Origin: Candidatus Hydrogenedentes bacterium CG07_land_8_20_14_0_80_42_17
GTDB taxonomy: Bacteria; UBA8481
Assembly (NCBI GenBank): GCA_002780065.1
Contig: PEWQ01000133.1
Span: forward strand, 1 to 14,633
DNA: 14,633 nt
Direction of reading: 5' to 3'
Shown: in pieces, positions 7,803-14,454 of the stretch
Numbering within the stretch: position 1 is the first letter of the stretch
Layout of the letters: each line of letters begins with the position of its first letter
Notes under the pieces: generated by a model
Databases searched by the model: none
Told to the model about the DNA's origin: nothing
What the model saw: only the letters and a program-made list of their open reading frames with translations
Position numbers and translations under genes: made by a program

Positions 7803-8603
7803 TTATTTTAATAAACCTCGCGCCTGCATTAATTCTCCCAGTTTTTCAATTGCCGCCAGTCCGCTAGAACTTATCTCGAATGATTCACCCGTCACGAAGG
7901 TTTCAATATGCAATTTCAATATCTTCTCATCAATAGAGACTGAATACTTCTTAGCAATTTTCATAACTGCTTTCGGAGATGACTTAGCCGACTCTAGTGA
8001 GTGTAAAATTGTGTCTTCAATCTTCTCGATCGTTTCTTTGCTAAACTTTTTGTCAGCAAAAATTCCAGCCAGCGGTACAGGCAAGCCTGTCTCTTCCTCC
8101 CACCATTCTCCCAAATCTATAATTTTTATGAGACCCATCTCTTTAAACAAAAATCGTTCCTCATGAATAAGTATTCCCATATCAGCTTCGCCGGAAATAA
8201 CTTTATCAGCAACACAATCGTAAGAAACGATTATGGGTTCAATCTCAGTTCTGTGCCACAACCTGAAGAGCGCTTCCGCAGTTGTGTCTATGCCGGGAAT
8301 TGCAATTCGAAGCTTTCCTGAACTCGTTTTAATATTTTTTTTGGCAACTACAAGCGGACCGCATCCAAAACCAATTGCCGCTCCCCTTTTCAACAGAGTG
8401 TAATTACTCTTGACTCTGAACCACGCAGGAAAAGAAAGTTTTGTCACATCGAATTTTTTCTGCCTCGCAAAGATATTCAAATCGCTTATGTCATGAATAT
8501 GCGGCTCGAATTCTATCTGCACTCCGAGTTTATTCTCAATAAATCTGTAAAAGATAAAGACATCGTTTGGACATGGAGAAAAAGCAACTGAAATATTCAT
8601 CAT
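7803..8603 (-). CDS. mqnD: 1,4-dihydroxy-6-naphthoate synthase MqnD
   Basis: A 266-residue enzyme that converts cyclic dehypoxanthine futalosine to 1,4-dihydroxy-6-naphthoate. Signature motifs are FSPCPNDVFIF near 8-18, FDVTKLSFPAWF near 51-62, GCGPLVV near 80-86, IPGIDTTAEALFRL near 102-115, IHEERF (H147, E148) and DLGEWWEEETGLPVPL at 163-178. The fold is shared with MqnA. Two in-frame ATGs (8603 and 8600) lie within a heptanucleotide repeat carrying six ATGs over two frames; the protein homology begins at the last pair. The gene follows hpt by 14 bp, and its stop is one base from the TTG of mqnB/mqnP. Confidence 0.94.
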   Translation of the reverse strand: MMNISVAFSPCPNDVFIFYRFIENKLGVQIEFEPHIHDISDLNIFARQKKFDVTKLSFPAWFRVKSNYTLLKRGAAIGFGCGPLVVAKKNIKTSSGKLRIAIPGIDTTAEALFRLWHRTEIEPIIVSYDCVADKVISGEADMGILIHEERFLFKEMGLIKIIDLGEWWEEETGLPVPLAGIFADKKFSKETIEKIEDTILHSLESAKSSPKAVMKIAKKYSVSIDEKILKLHIETFVTGESFEISSSGLAAIEKLGELMQARGLLK

Positions 8604-8617
8604 TCATCATTCATCAT
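8594..8617 (-). repeat. Heptanucleotide tandem repeat over the mqnD start
   Basis: On the minus strand, directly after the hpt stop, the unit ATGATGA is repeated three times and runs into the mqnD initiation codons. It presents ATGs starting at 8617, 8614, 8610, 8607, 8603 and 8600, of which only the last two are in the mqnD frame. The 8617 frame reaches a TGA after five codons, ending among the downstream ATGs, an arrangement compatible with termination-reinitiation. A unit gain or loss would move the decoy frames but not the coding sequence. Confidence 0.7.
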
Positions 8618-9184
8618 TTATTTCATATGTTTCTTCGGCACCATGATGAACGGAAGATTGCGATACTGATCTTTCCAATCCAGGCCGTAACCTACAACAA
8701 ATTTGTTCTCGAGAGTGAATCCGACATAATCGACTGTGACAGGCACTTTTCTTGTTTCCGGCTTATCCAGAAGAGAACAAATTTTCACCGACTCAGGATT
8801 TCTTGCCTCAATAATCTGTTTCAGATATGCCCACGTGAGTCCTGTATCCACAACGTCCTCGACAACAAGAACATGTTTCGACTCAACAGGTGCCGCGAGA
8901 TCTTTCATGATTCTGACCACGCCTGATGACTTCGTAAGGTGGCCGTAAGAAGATACCGAAATAAAATCTATCTCCAAAGGAAGATGTATCTCGCGCATAA
9001 GGTCGGCAAGAAATACTGACGCGCCCCGCAAAATAGCAACCAATAACAAATTCTTGTCGTGATAATCTTCAGTTATTTTTTTCCCCAATTTCTTGACGGC
9101 TTCTTGAATTTCATCCGAAGTCAAAACAACTTCTCCGACAATTTCATCAGCCCATCCGGATCGTTCTCTCAGTTCAGCTGTCAC
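8618..9184 (-). CDS. hpt: Hypoxanthine phosphoribosyltransferase
   Basis: A 188-residue purine salvage enzyme that makes IMP (and usually GMP) from hypoxanthine/guanine and PRPP. It shows AILRGASVFLADLMR at 50-64, the PRPP loop VVEDVVDTGLT at 107-117, and the C-terminal DWKDQYRNLPFI at 169-180. I chose the GTG at 9184 because a GAGGAG ribosome-binding site lies immediately after the tilS stop, 10 bases upstream, and because the length then matches the family. A TTG two codons earlier (9190) is also possible. The frame stays open to 9271 but that would run into tilS. The tilS-hpt pairing is common in bacteria. Here it leads into menaquinone genes whose nucleosidase releases a purine base. Confidence 0.93.
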   Translation of the reverse strand: MTAELRERSGWADEIVGEVVLTSDEIQEAVKKLGKKITEDYHDKNLLLVAILRGASVFLADLMREIHLPLEIDFISVSSYGHLTKSSGVVRIMKDLAAPVESKHVLVVEDVVDTGLTWAYLKQIIEARNPESVKICSLLDKPETRKVPVTVDYVGFTLENKFVVGYGLDWKDQYRNLPFIMVPKKHMK

Positions 9185-9200
9185 AAGCAATAAACTCCTC

Positions 9201-10625
9201 TTACGCAATCTCTTTCGAGTCATTCGGTAAACCGTCGGAATGAACCTCGATATGCAAAATCTCTTCTGCATGTTTCGGCACTCTGGTTCGCTCAGCCTGC
9301 TTCACTCCGATTATCCAGAGCACTCCTTCATCATCGCACAGAAGAGGCCATAAGTCACGTTCAAGCAAAGGTATCTTTTCATCGATAAAAATATCCTGCA
9401 GCTTTTTTGTGCCGGTCATTCCAAAAGGCTGAAGCCTGTCTCCCTGCAAACGAGTGCGCACAATTAATCTTCCTACAACGCTTTCCTCAGAGATATTTGC
9501 GCTCGCGGCCCATGGCTTTTGCAAATCCTTGGGGCGAATTTCAGAACGTTTTAATTCAGCAATGTCTTTTCGGTATTCTTTTTTTTTAACAGAAATTTTT
9601 AATCCCATAGAAGGAATTATTGTCTCGCCTAAATCAGATAAAGCGCTTTCATTAATCGAAAGGCAAAGTCCTTGAATCGGCCGTCCTATTGTCAGCCTGT
9701 CTTCGTTTGAATGGTTTATCCAAACAGAAACTCCTTCTGAGAGGTCGCACCTTCCGCCTATTGCAATTATATCCTCTATGCTTTCAATTACATCCCGCGC
9801 AGGAAAAATTCCAATACGATTTAAAATTGAATGAATGCATCTCGATCGTAACGCAGGATGAAGTTCTTTTATAATTCTCAATGGAACCGATATCTTTTCG
9901 TCTTCCATGCTCCACAAATGCAGTTCTCGTTCTACAATTGAATAAAAAAAATCTTCGTCCAGTTTTGCCGACTCAGCTAACGAATTTAAGCTCCCGATAA
10001 TATCGCATTGAGAATGTTCTATGAGGAAAGGCAAAATCTGATTTCTAATTCGATTTCTGAAAAACATATCTGAAAGATTCGAGCTGTCTTCCCGATATTC
10101 CAGATTCCGGTTGGAAATATATCTCATAATGTCGGTGCGGCGCACGTCAATGAGCGGCCTTAAAAAAACAAATCCTTCCGCATCCCTTATTGAAGGAATT
10201 CCCTTCATGCCGTGTATTCCTGTCCCGCGCATTATCCGAAAAAGCACGGTCTCAGCCTGATCATTCGCAGTGTGCGCGGTCAAAATCGCGTTCAATTTCA
10301 GTCGCTTCGCGTTTCGTTCAAAAAAATCATATCTAGCGCGCCTTAGTTTATTCTCAGATATCTCTTTTCCTTCTTTCTGCATACGTTCAATGACACATTC
10401 CACTCCCAAAGACTTTGCAAACTCTTCAACAAATTTTGCGTCATCGCCAGACTCAGGTCGAACCGCATGATCGAAATGCAATGCAAAAACGGAGTAATCA
10501 TTGAGACTGCATACAGCGTCGAGAAGCGTAATAGAATCCGCTCCGCCGGATACACCTATTCCTATCCTTTTTCCAATAAGATTTTTTATTAAGAATTCGC
10601 GAACATGCTCGACAATGCCCTTCAT
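9201..10625 (-). CDS. tilS: tRNA(Ile)-lysidine synthase TilS
   Basis: A 474-residue ATP-dependent enzyme that converts the wobble C34 of the CAU-anticodon isoleucine tRNA to lysidine, an essential modification for AUA decoding. The N-terminal PP-loop reads GVSGGADS at 24-31. It is followed by FALHFDHAVR, TAHTANDQAETVLFRIMRGTGIHGMKGIP, LIDVRRTDI and NRIRNQILPFL, all typical of TilS. The C-terminal domain has RLQPFGMTGTKKLQDIFIDEKIPLLERDLWPLL, the usual tRNA-binding tail. Length is typical. It is the first gene of the leftward run and has a good -10 element nearly touching its start codon. Confidence 0.95.
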   Translation of the reverse strand: MKGIVEHVREFLIKNLIGKRIGIGVSGGADSITLLDAVCSLNDYSVFALHFDHAVRPESGDDAKFVEEFAKSLGVECVIERMQKEGKEISENKLRRARYDFFERNAKRLKLNAILTAHTANDQAETVLFRIMRGTGIHGMKGIPSIRDAEGFVFLRPLIDVRRTDIMRYISNRNLEYREDSSNLSDMFFRNRIRNQILPFLIEHSQCDIIGSLNSLAESAKLDEDFFYSIVERELHLWSMEDEKISVPLRIIKELHPALRSRCIHSILNRIGIFPARDVIESIEDIIAIGGRCDLSEGVSVWINHSNEDRLTIGRPIQGLCLSINESALSDLGETIIPSMGLKISVKKKEYRKDIAELKRSEIRPKDLQKPWAASANISEESVVGRLIVRTRLQGDRLQPFGMTGTKKLQDIFIDEKIPLLERDLWPLLCDDEGVLWIIGVKQAERTRVPKHAEEILHIEVHSDGLPNDSKEIA

Positions 10626-10631
10626 GCTTAC

Positions 10632-10661
10632 ATTATATGATATTCAAAAATTAAGTCACAA
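10632..10661 (-). promoter_or_regulatory. Candidate promoter for the tilS-hpt-mqn run
   Basis: On the minus strand a perfect TATAAT occupies 10632-10637. A TTGTGA (4/6 to the -35 consensus) sits at 10656-10661, 18 bp upstream. The expected transcription start, about seven bases downstream of the -10, falls at or next to the tilS ATG (10625). No Shine-Dalgarno sequence precedes that ATG. The transcript may therefore be leaderless or nearly so. Confidence 0.5.
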
Positions 10662-10720
10662 AACTTTCCAAGAAAACAATTTGCCTTTTGAAAATGCGTA
10701 CAAAGAATTATCATAAGATT

Positions 10721-11142
10721 ATGAAAAAATTAATTGCAATTTTATTCTTTTTTTTCGTGCTGGTGATTTTTTCTCTCAGCTACATGACCGTAAAAAAACA
10801 GAAGAATACTTACACCTACTATACAATGGGAACCATTTTATCATTCGATGTGATTGCGGATGAAAAAATTGCAGTGCCGGCTGTCTCAAAAGCATATTCC
10901 GAGATTCAAAGAATCAACGATGAGTTTTCAAATTACTCCGAATCTAGTTCTGTCAGCATTCTAAATAATTCCGGCAAGAAAGGGCATGTGGTTTCAAATG
11001 AATTTATTTCTATTCTCGAGCGCTCTCGAGAAATGTCGAAAATCACAAACGGCTTGTTTGATATTACCGTTTCGCCGTTAGTCAAAATTTGGGGGTTTTA
11101 TAGGCACAAAGGCAGAGTTCCTTCTGATACTGAAATTAATTT
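10721..11142 (+). pseudogene. apbE remnant (5' part of FAD:protein FMN transferase)
   Basis: Only the N-terminal 140 or so residues of an ApbE protein remain, where about 300-350 is usual. ApbE attaches FMN covalently to subunits such as RnfD and RnfG. The remnant has a basic start and a hydrophobic export segment (IAILFFFFVLVIFSLSYM, no lipobox cysteine). It then shows the family stretches YYTMGTILSFDV, INDEFSNYSESSSVSILN, ITNGLFDITVSPLVKIWGF and VPSDTEIN. The protein sequence then stops resembling ApbE and hits TAG at 11156; the FAD-binding and catalytic C-terminal half is gone. An in-frame ATG at 10694 could also be the original start. The loss coincides with the start of rnfC-like sequence in another frame, indicating a deletion junction near 11140. 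Confidence 0.85.
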
Positions 11143-11384
11143 CACGATGCAATTGTAGAAGGAAAACCATTTTACGAAAGAATTCTAACAGTAGCCGGCA
11201 AAGTAAAAGAACCTAAAAATTTGAAAGTGAGAATTGGAACTCTCGTCTCCGAATTAATAGAGCATTGCGGAGGCGTATCTGAAAATGTCGGCAAAATAAT
11301 TTTAGGCGGGCCTATGATGGGAGTCGCAGTTTCGAAAACAGATATACCGGTGATAAAAGGAACGTCGGGTGTCTTGCTTATGGA
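11143..11384 (+). pseudogene. rnfC remnant (middle part)
   Basis: About 80 codons of an RnfC-like protein, the NADH-side subunit of the Rnf ion-pumping ferredoxin:NAD oxidoreductase. It reads through HDAIVEGKPFYERILTVAG, VRIGTLVSELIEHCGG, ILGGPMMGVAV and PVIKGTSGVLL. The last two are the characteristic GGPMMG and K-TSG region just before the iron-sulfur cluster cysteines. Neither the N-terminal NADH/FMN-binding region nor the CxxCxxC clusters are present. Intact RnfC is roughly 400-450 residues, so over 80 percent is missing. The frame differs from the apbE piece before it and from the rnfD piece after it. Boundaries are estimates within about 10 bp. Confidence 0.83.
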
Positions 11385-11565
11385 TTCAAAACGCCAATCA
11401 GAATTTCCGACGGCAGTGCGGCGCTCACAGGACTCCTTATGGCATATTGTCTTCCGCCTGACATTCCGATCTAGCAAATAGGAGTCGGATCATTTTTTGC
11501 CATTTTCATTACAAAAGAATGTTTCGGCGGAATTGGAAACAACATCTTTAATCCTGCATTCGGAG
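11385..11565 (+). pseudogene. rnfD remnant (middle part) with in-frame TAG
   Basis: About 60 codons of an RnfD-like membrane subunit: KTPIRISDGSAALTGLLMAYCLPPDIPI, a stop codon, then QIGVGSFFAIFITKE and CFGGIGNNIFNPA. The DGSA-TGLL and FGG-GN-FNPA segments are hallmarks of RnfD/NqrB. The TAG at 11472-11474 falls where family members commonly carry tryptophan (PP--P-W), so a TGG to TAG nonsense change is the simplest reading. All other transmembrane segments and the flavinylation-site region are absent. The rnfG, E, A and B genes expected downstream are also missing. Confidence 0.82.
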
Positions 11566-11807
11566 CAAAAATCAACGATAAGGTTCTCGTGACGTTTAAA
11601 TATTCAACTTTAAATTCATCAGTTATCTTTTTCGGTATTCCTACGCTTCTTATTATCATCGGGATTTTTGGAGGTCAAATCTTTTTATCTTCTGTAATTT
11701 TCGGTCTTTTTTTCAGCATAGTTTTAATAGTCGGCTATCTATTTGCTGTAAAATGTTTTTTGCATAACTACACTCCAAAAATAAAAAAAGTAATCGAATT
11801 GAATTAA
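11566..11807 (+). pseudogene. rseC remnant (3' part)
   Basis: The last 80 or so codons of a protein resembling the RseC/SoxR-reducing-system family (PF04246), which often accompanies rnf operons. It shows AKINDKVLV, then two hydrophobic segments (FFGIPTLLIIIGIFGG and a VIFGLFFSIVLIVGYLFAV segment) and a short basic-rich tail ending TPKIKKVIELN. The N-terminal cysteine-rich part is missing. The reading frame continues unbroken from the rnfD piece, so the deletion that joined them happened to be in phase. A short membrane peptide could in principle be made from the ATG-less open frame, but no ribosome-binding site or start supports it. Confidence 0.65.
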
Positions 11808-11827
11808 AATAAAAATAATGTATTCTC

Positions 11828-11857
11828 TATAATTGAAAAAATAATAAGGCGGAGGTT
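11828..11857 (+). promoter_or_regulatory. -10 element and ribosome-binding site of ygeY
   Basis: A perfect TATAAT lies at 11828-11833 and a strong GGCGGAGG ribosome-binding site at 11849-11856, about 8-9 bases before the ygeY ATG. No convincing -35 hexamer stands at the right distance; the nearest TTGAAT (11799) is 23 bp away. The gene pair thus appears to have its own promoter rather than being read from the decayed rnf operon. Confidence 0.5.
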
Positions 11858-11864
11858 AACTAAA

Positions 11865-13115
11865 ATGATAGATTCAAAAAAGTTGGCTCAAGAGGCTGAA
11901 AAAGAACGCAATAATTGTGCTCAATTTCTAAGGAACATGTGCAGTATACCGGGGACTTCGAATAAAGAAGGTCCGGTGATCGAACGAATTAAAAAGGAAA
12001 TGAAAAAAGTTGGTTTTGATGAAATAAAAATCGACAAGTATGGAAATGTACTCGGAAGAATCGGAAACGGAAAACATGTTATCGCAATCGACTCGCACAT
12101 CGACACTGTCGGAGTCGGCGATCCAAAAGAATGGAAATGGGATCCATTCAAAGGCAAATACGAAAATGGAATAATCTGGGCTAGAGGTTCGTCCGATCAG
12201 CGGGGCGGAATGGCCGCTATGGTCTACGCTGGAAAGCTGATCAAAAAACTCGGACTTCAAGCCGACTGCACAATTTGGATGGTTGGAGCGATCTGCGAAG
12301 AAGATTCCGACGGAATCGCATGGCTTTATTTATTGCGGGAAAAAGTAATCAAACCCGAAATCGTGATTGTGACCGAGCCGACAAATCTCGCAATCTATCG
12401 CGGGCACAGAGGAAGAATGGAAATAAAAGTCAAGATCACAGGAAAATCCTGTCACGCGTCTGCTCCAGAACGCGGAATCAATCCTGTTTACCGGGCAGTT
12501 CCATTCATCAAAGAGATTGAAAAATTAAATGCAAGTTTAAAAGGCGACAAGTTCCTAGGCAAAGGAACGATTGCTGTGACAAAAATTAAAGAGGACGGCC
12601 CTTCGCAATGCGCCGTTCCCTCTTCAGTAGAAATTCATCTCGATAGAAGACTTGAAGCGACAGCTACAAAAGCCTCTGCCATTGCCGAGGTTTCTGCATG
12701 TCTCAAACGTGCCGGAATTAAAGATGGAAAGGTTTGGGTTCCAGTTTACAAAGAACCTTCTTGGCGCGGAACAGTCTATCCAATGGAGAACTATTATCCG
12801 GGATGGTGTCTCTCACCTGATCATTCGCTTGTAAAAATTTCAGAGGAAACTTATAAATCTGTCTTCAGCAAAAAACCAATTGTAAGCAGATGGGTCTTCT
12901 CCACAAATGGAACGGCAATCACAGGACTTTGCGGAGTGCCTGCTATCGGATTCGGACCTGGTGAAGAAAACAATGCGCACTCTGCAACCGAGCACATGCC
13001 TGTTGAGCACCTTGTAAAAGCGATGCAATTCTATGCGGCGTTTCCGACGGCTTATTCCAATGCAGACGGATTGAAGCAGGCAGACAAAAAATATTCTGCG
13101 GCGAAAAAGAAGTAA
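11865..13115 (+). CDS. ygeY: YgeY-type M20 family metallohydrolase
   Basis: A 416-residue dinuclear zinc hydrolase of the M20/ArgE/DapE family. All metal-site features are present: H78 and D80 in DSHIDTVG, bridging D111 in GSSDQRGG, the catalytic pair E145-E146 in CEEDSDG, E171 in TEPTN, and H372 near the C-terminus in NAHSATEHMP. The dimerisation-domain insert lies at about 185-295 (start ITGKSCHASAPERGINP). The sequence and its partner match the YgeY subgroup found in selenium- and purine-linked anaerobic catabolic clusters, rather than ArgE or DapE. The exact substrate is not established to my knowledge. It has a strong GGAGG ribosome-binding site. The Lys-rich tail (KKYSAAKKK) is slightly unusual. 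Confidence 0.88.
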   Translation: MIDSKKLAQEAEKERNNCAQFLRNMCSIPGTSNKEGPVIERIKKEMKKVGFDEIKIDKYGNVLGRIGNGKHVIAIDSHIDTVGVGDPKEWKWDPFKGKYENGIIWARGSSDQRGGMAAMVYAGKLIKKLGLQADCTIWMVGAICEEDSDGIAWLYLLREKVIKPEIVIVTEPTNLAIYRGHRGRMEIKVKITGKSCHASAPERGINPVYRAVPFIKEIEKLNASLKGDKFLGKGTIAVTKIKEDGPSQCAVPSSVEIHLDRRLEATATKASAIAEVSACLKRAGIKDGKVWVPVYKEPSWRGTVYPMENYYPGWCLSPDHSLVKISEETYKSVFSKKPIVSRWVFSTNGTAITGLCGVPAIGFGPGEENNAHSATEHMPVEHLVKAMQFYAAFPTAYSNADGLKQADKKYSAAKKK

Positions 13116-13125
13116 GGAGAAATTT

Positions 13126-14316
13126 ATGTCGACACTAATCGATAAACTTGCAGTAATAGAAAATTTAAAATTTAATTTGTATGGAAAAGATTTTCTTTTA
13201 ACCTCAGAAAAGTCCAATGATGAACTTTCAGCAATAATTGAACTTGCCGAAGTTCTCAAGGAGATGCACAGGCAAAACATTTCTTCCAGAGTTTTCGATT
13301 CAGGACTTGCAATTTCTATCTTCAGAGATCAATCCACACGCACGCGCTTTTCATTTGCGTCGGCAACGAATCTGCTCGGACTTCAGTTGCAGGAATTCGA
13401 CGAAAAGAAGTCTCAGGTCGCTCACGGCGAAACTATTCGTGAAACCGCAAATATGATCTCTTTCCTTACGGAAGCTATCGGCATCAGAGATGACATGTTC
13501 ATTGGAAAGGGAAACACTTACATGCGCGAAGTCGGTTCCGCGCTCGCTGACGGCTTCAATCATGGAGTTCTGCATCAGCGCCCCGCGATAGTTAACCTTC
13601 AATGCGATATCGACCATCCTACTCAGGCAATGGCTGATCTCGCGCATCTCAAAGATTGGGCAGGCGGCAGTTTTGAAAACCTGAAGGGAAAGAAGATCGC
13701 CATGACTTGGGCGTATTCTCCAAGCTATGGAAAACCGCTCTCCGTGCCGCAGGGAATAATTACTCTTATGACCAGATTCGGAATGGATGTAGCTCTGTCA
13801 TATCCTAAAGGCTATGATCTTCTTCCCGAGACGATCGAAATTGCAAAGAAGAATGCGAAAGAATCCGGTGGAAAATTTTCAATCTCTAATTCCATGGACG
13901 AAGCCTTCAAGAATGCAGATATCGTATATCCGAAGTCTTGGGCTCCATTCAACGTTATGGAGCGGAGAACAAAGCTTCTGGAGAAATCCGATGATGCGGG
14001 TTTGAAAGAGCTTGAGAAGGAATGCCTTGCGAATAATGCAAAATTCAAGAGCTGGGAATGCGATGAAAAAAAGATGAATCTGACCAATGGAGGAGAAGCG
14101 CTCTATTGTCACTGCCTGCCTGCTGATATCAGCGGCATCTCATGCAAAGAAGGAGAAGTATCAGCGAATGTCTTCGAGAAGTATCGCATACCGACTTACA
14201 TTGAAGCAAGCTTCAAGCCGTTTGTGATAGCAAGCATGATACTTGCGTCGCGATTCAGAGATCCAATCGCAACGTTGCACAGGCTGATAAATAAAGGAAG
14301 ACGCAGGAGATTTTAA
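13126..14316 (+). CDS. ygeW: YgeW-type carbamoyltransferase (knotted ornithine/aspartate carbamoyltransferase family)
   Basis: A 396-residue carbamoyltransferase. The carbamoyl-phosphate site is intact: STRTR at 70-74, HPTQ at 164-167 and HCLP at 329-332. YgeW-specific stretches, as I recall them from E. coli YgeW (also about 396 residues), include DEKKSQVAHGETIRETANMI, WAYSPSYGKPLSVPQGI, YPKSWAP and ADISGISCKEGEV. In E. coli this protein is linked to catabolic, carbamoyl-phosphate-forming metabolism of purine-derived compounds; its physiological substrate is unsettled. An AAGGAG ribosome-binding site precedes the ATG with good spacing. Ten bases separate it from ygeY, so the two form one unit. 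The last few residues (KGRRRRF) are strongly basic, an addition I would not expect in the family. Confidence 0.92.
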   Translation: MSTLIDKLAVIENLKFNLYGKDFLLTSEKSNDELSAIIELAEVLKEMHRQNISSRVFDSGLAISIFRDQSTRTRFSFASATNLLGLQLQEFDEKKSQVAHGETIRETANMISFLTEAIGIRDDMFIGKGNTYMREVGSALADGFNHGVLHQRPAIVNLQCDIDHPTQAMADLAHLKDWAGGSFENLKGKKIAMTWAYSPSYGKPLSVPQGIITLMTRFGMDVALSYPKGYDLLPETIEIAKKNAKESGGKFSISNSMDEAFKNADIVYPKSWAPFNVMERRTKLLEKSDDAGLKELEKECLANNAKFKSWECDEKKMNLTNGGEALYCHCLPADISGISCKEGEVSANVFEKYRIPTYIEASFKPFVIASMILASRFRDPIATLHRLINKGRRRRF

Positions 14317-14347
14317 TTTAATTACAGTCTTATGTGATTAAATTTTT
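14317..14347 (+). terminator. Likely intrinsic terminator after ygeW
   Basis: Immediately after the ygeW stop, TTTAATTACA (14317-14326) pairs with TGTGATTAAA (14333-14342) as a 10-bp stem with one G-U pair and a six-base loop. Five T follow. The stem is AT-rich, so efficiency is uncertain. Confidence 0.55.
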
Positions 14348-14353
14348 CTCACA

Positions 14354-14421
14354 TGGAGGCATAGGCGACCCTCACTCTGGGGGCACAGGCGCTCCGCGTC
14401 AATGGACGCCCTCGCCTGTGC
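14354..14421 (+). repeat. GC-rich palindromic repeat with long hairpin
   Basis: GCACAGGCG (14383-14391) pairs perfectly with CGCCTGTGC (14413-14421). Inside it GCGTC-AATG-GACGC (14396-14409) makes a second hairpin. A partial tandem copy of the first arm precedes it (GGAGGCATAGGCG, 14354-14366). A decayed relative occurs at 141-180. No T-run follows, so it is not an intrinsic terminator. It looks like an interspersed REP-like element. An open frame across this region is not coding. Confidence 0.75.
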
Positions 14422-14454
14422 TTGTTGCGCGTAATTATTCTGCAAGTAATATTT

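Noticed and set aside
9185-9271. N-terminal extension of hpt to the upstream ATG
   Set aside because: It would overlap the conserved end of tilS by 71 bp and encodes a basic stretch absent from the family. A GAGGAG site supports the GTG at 9184.
11472-11474. TAG recoding (pyrrolysine or reassigned stop)
   Set aside because: It occurs only inside a multiply deleted pseudogene. The intact genes give no sign of read-through stops.
11221-11481. An intact small gene in the rnfC remnant
   Set aside because: The frame opens in the middle of RnfC-conserved sequence, lacks a ribosome-binding site, and its last 30 codons are out-of-frame reading of the rnfD piece.
11589-11807. A stand-alone small membrane protein gene
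   Set aside because: The nearest start would be a GTG with no ribosome-binding site, and the sequence matches only the C-terminal part of an RseC-like protein at the end of a chain of remnants.
11865-13115. ArgE/DapE of arginine or lysine biosynthesis paired with anabolic ornithine carbamoyltransferase
   Set aside because: The carbamoyltransferase carries YgeW-specific stretches and length, and the hydrolase matches its usual YgeY partner. No other arg or dap gene is adjacent.
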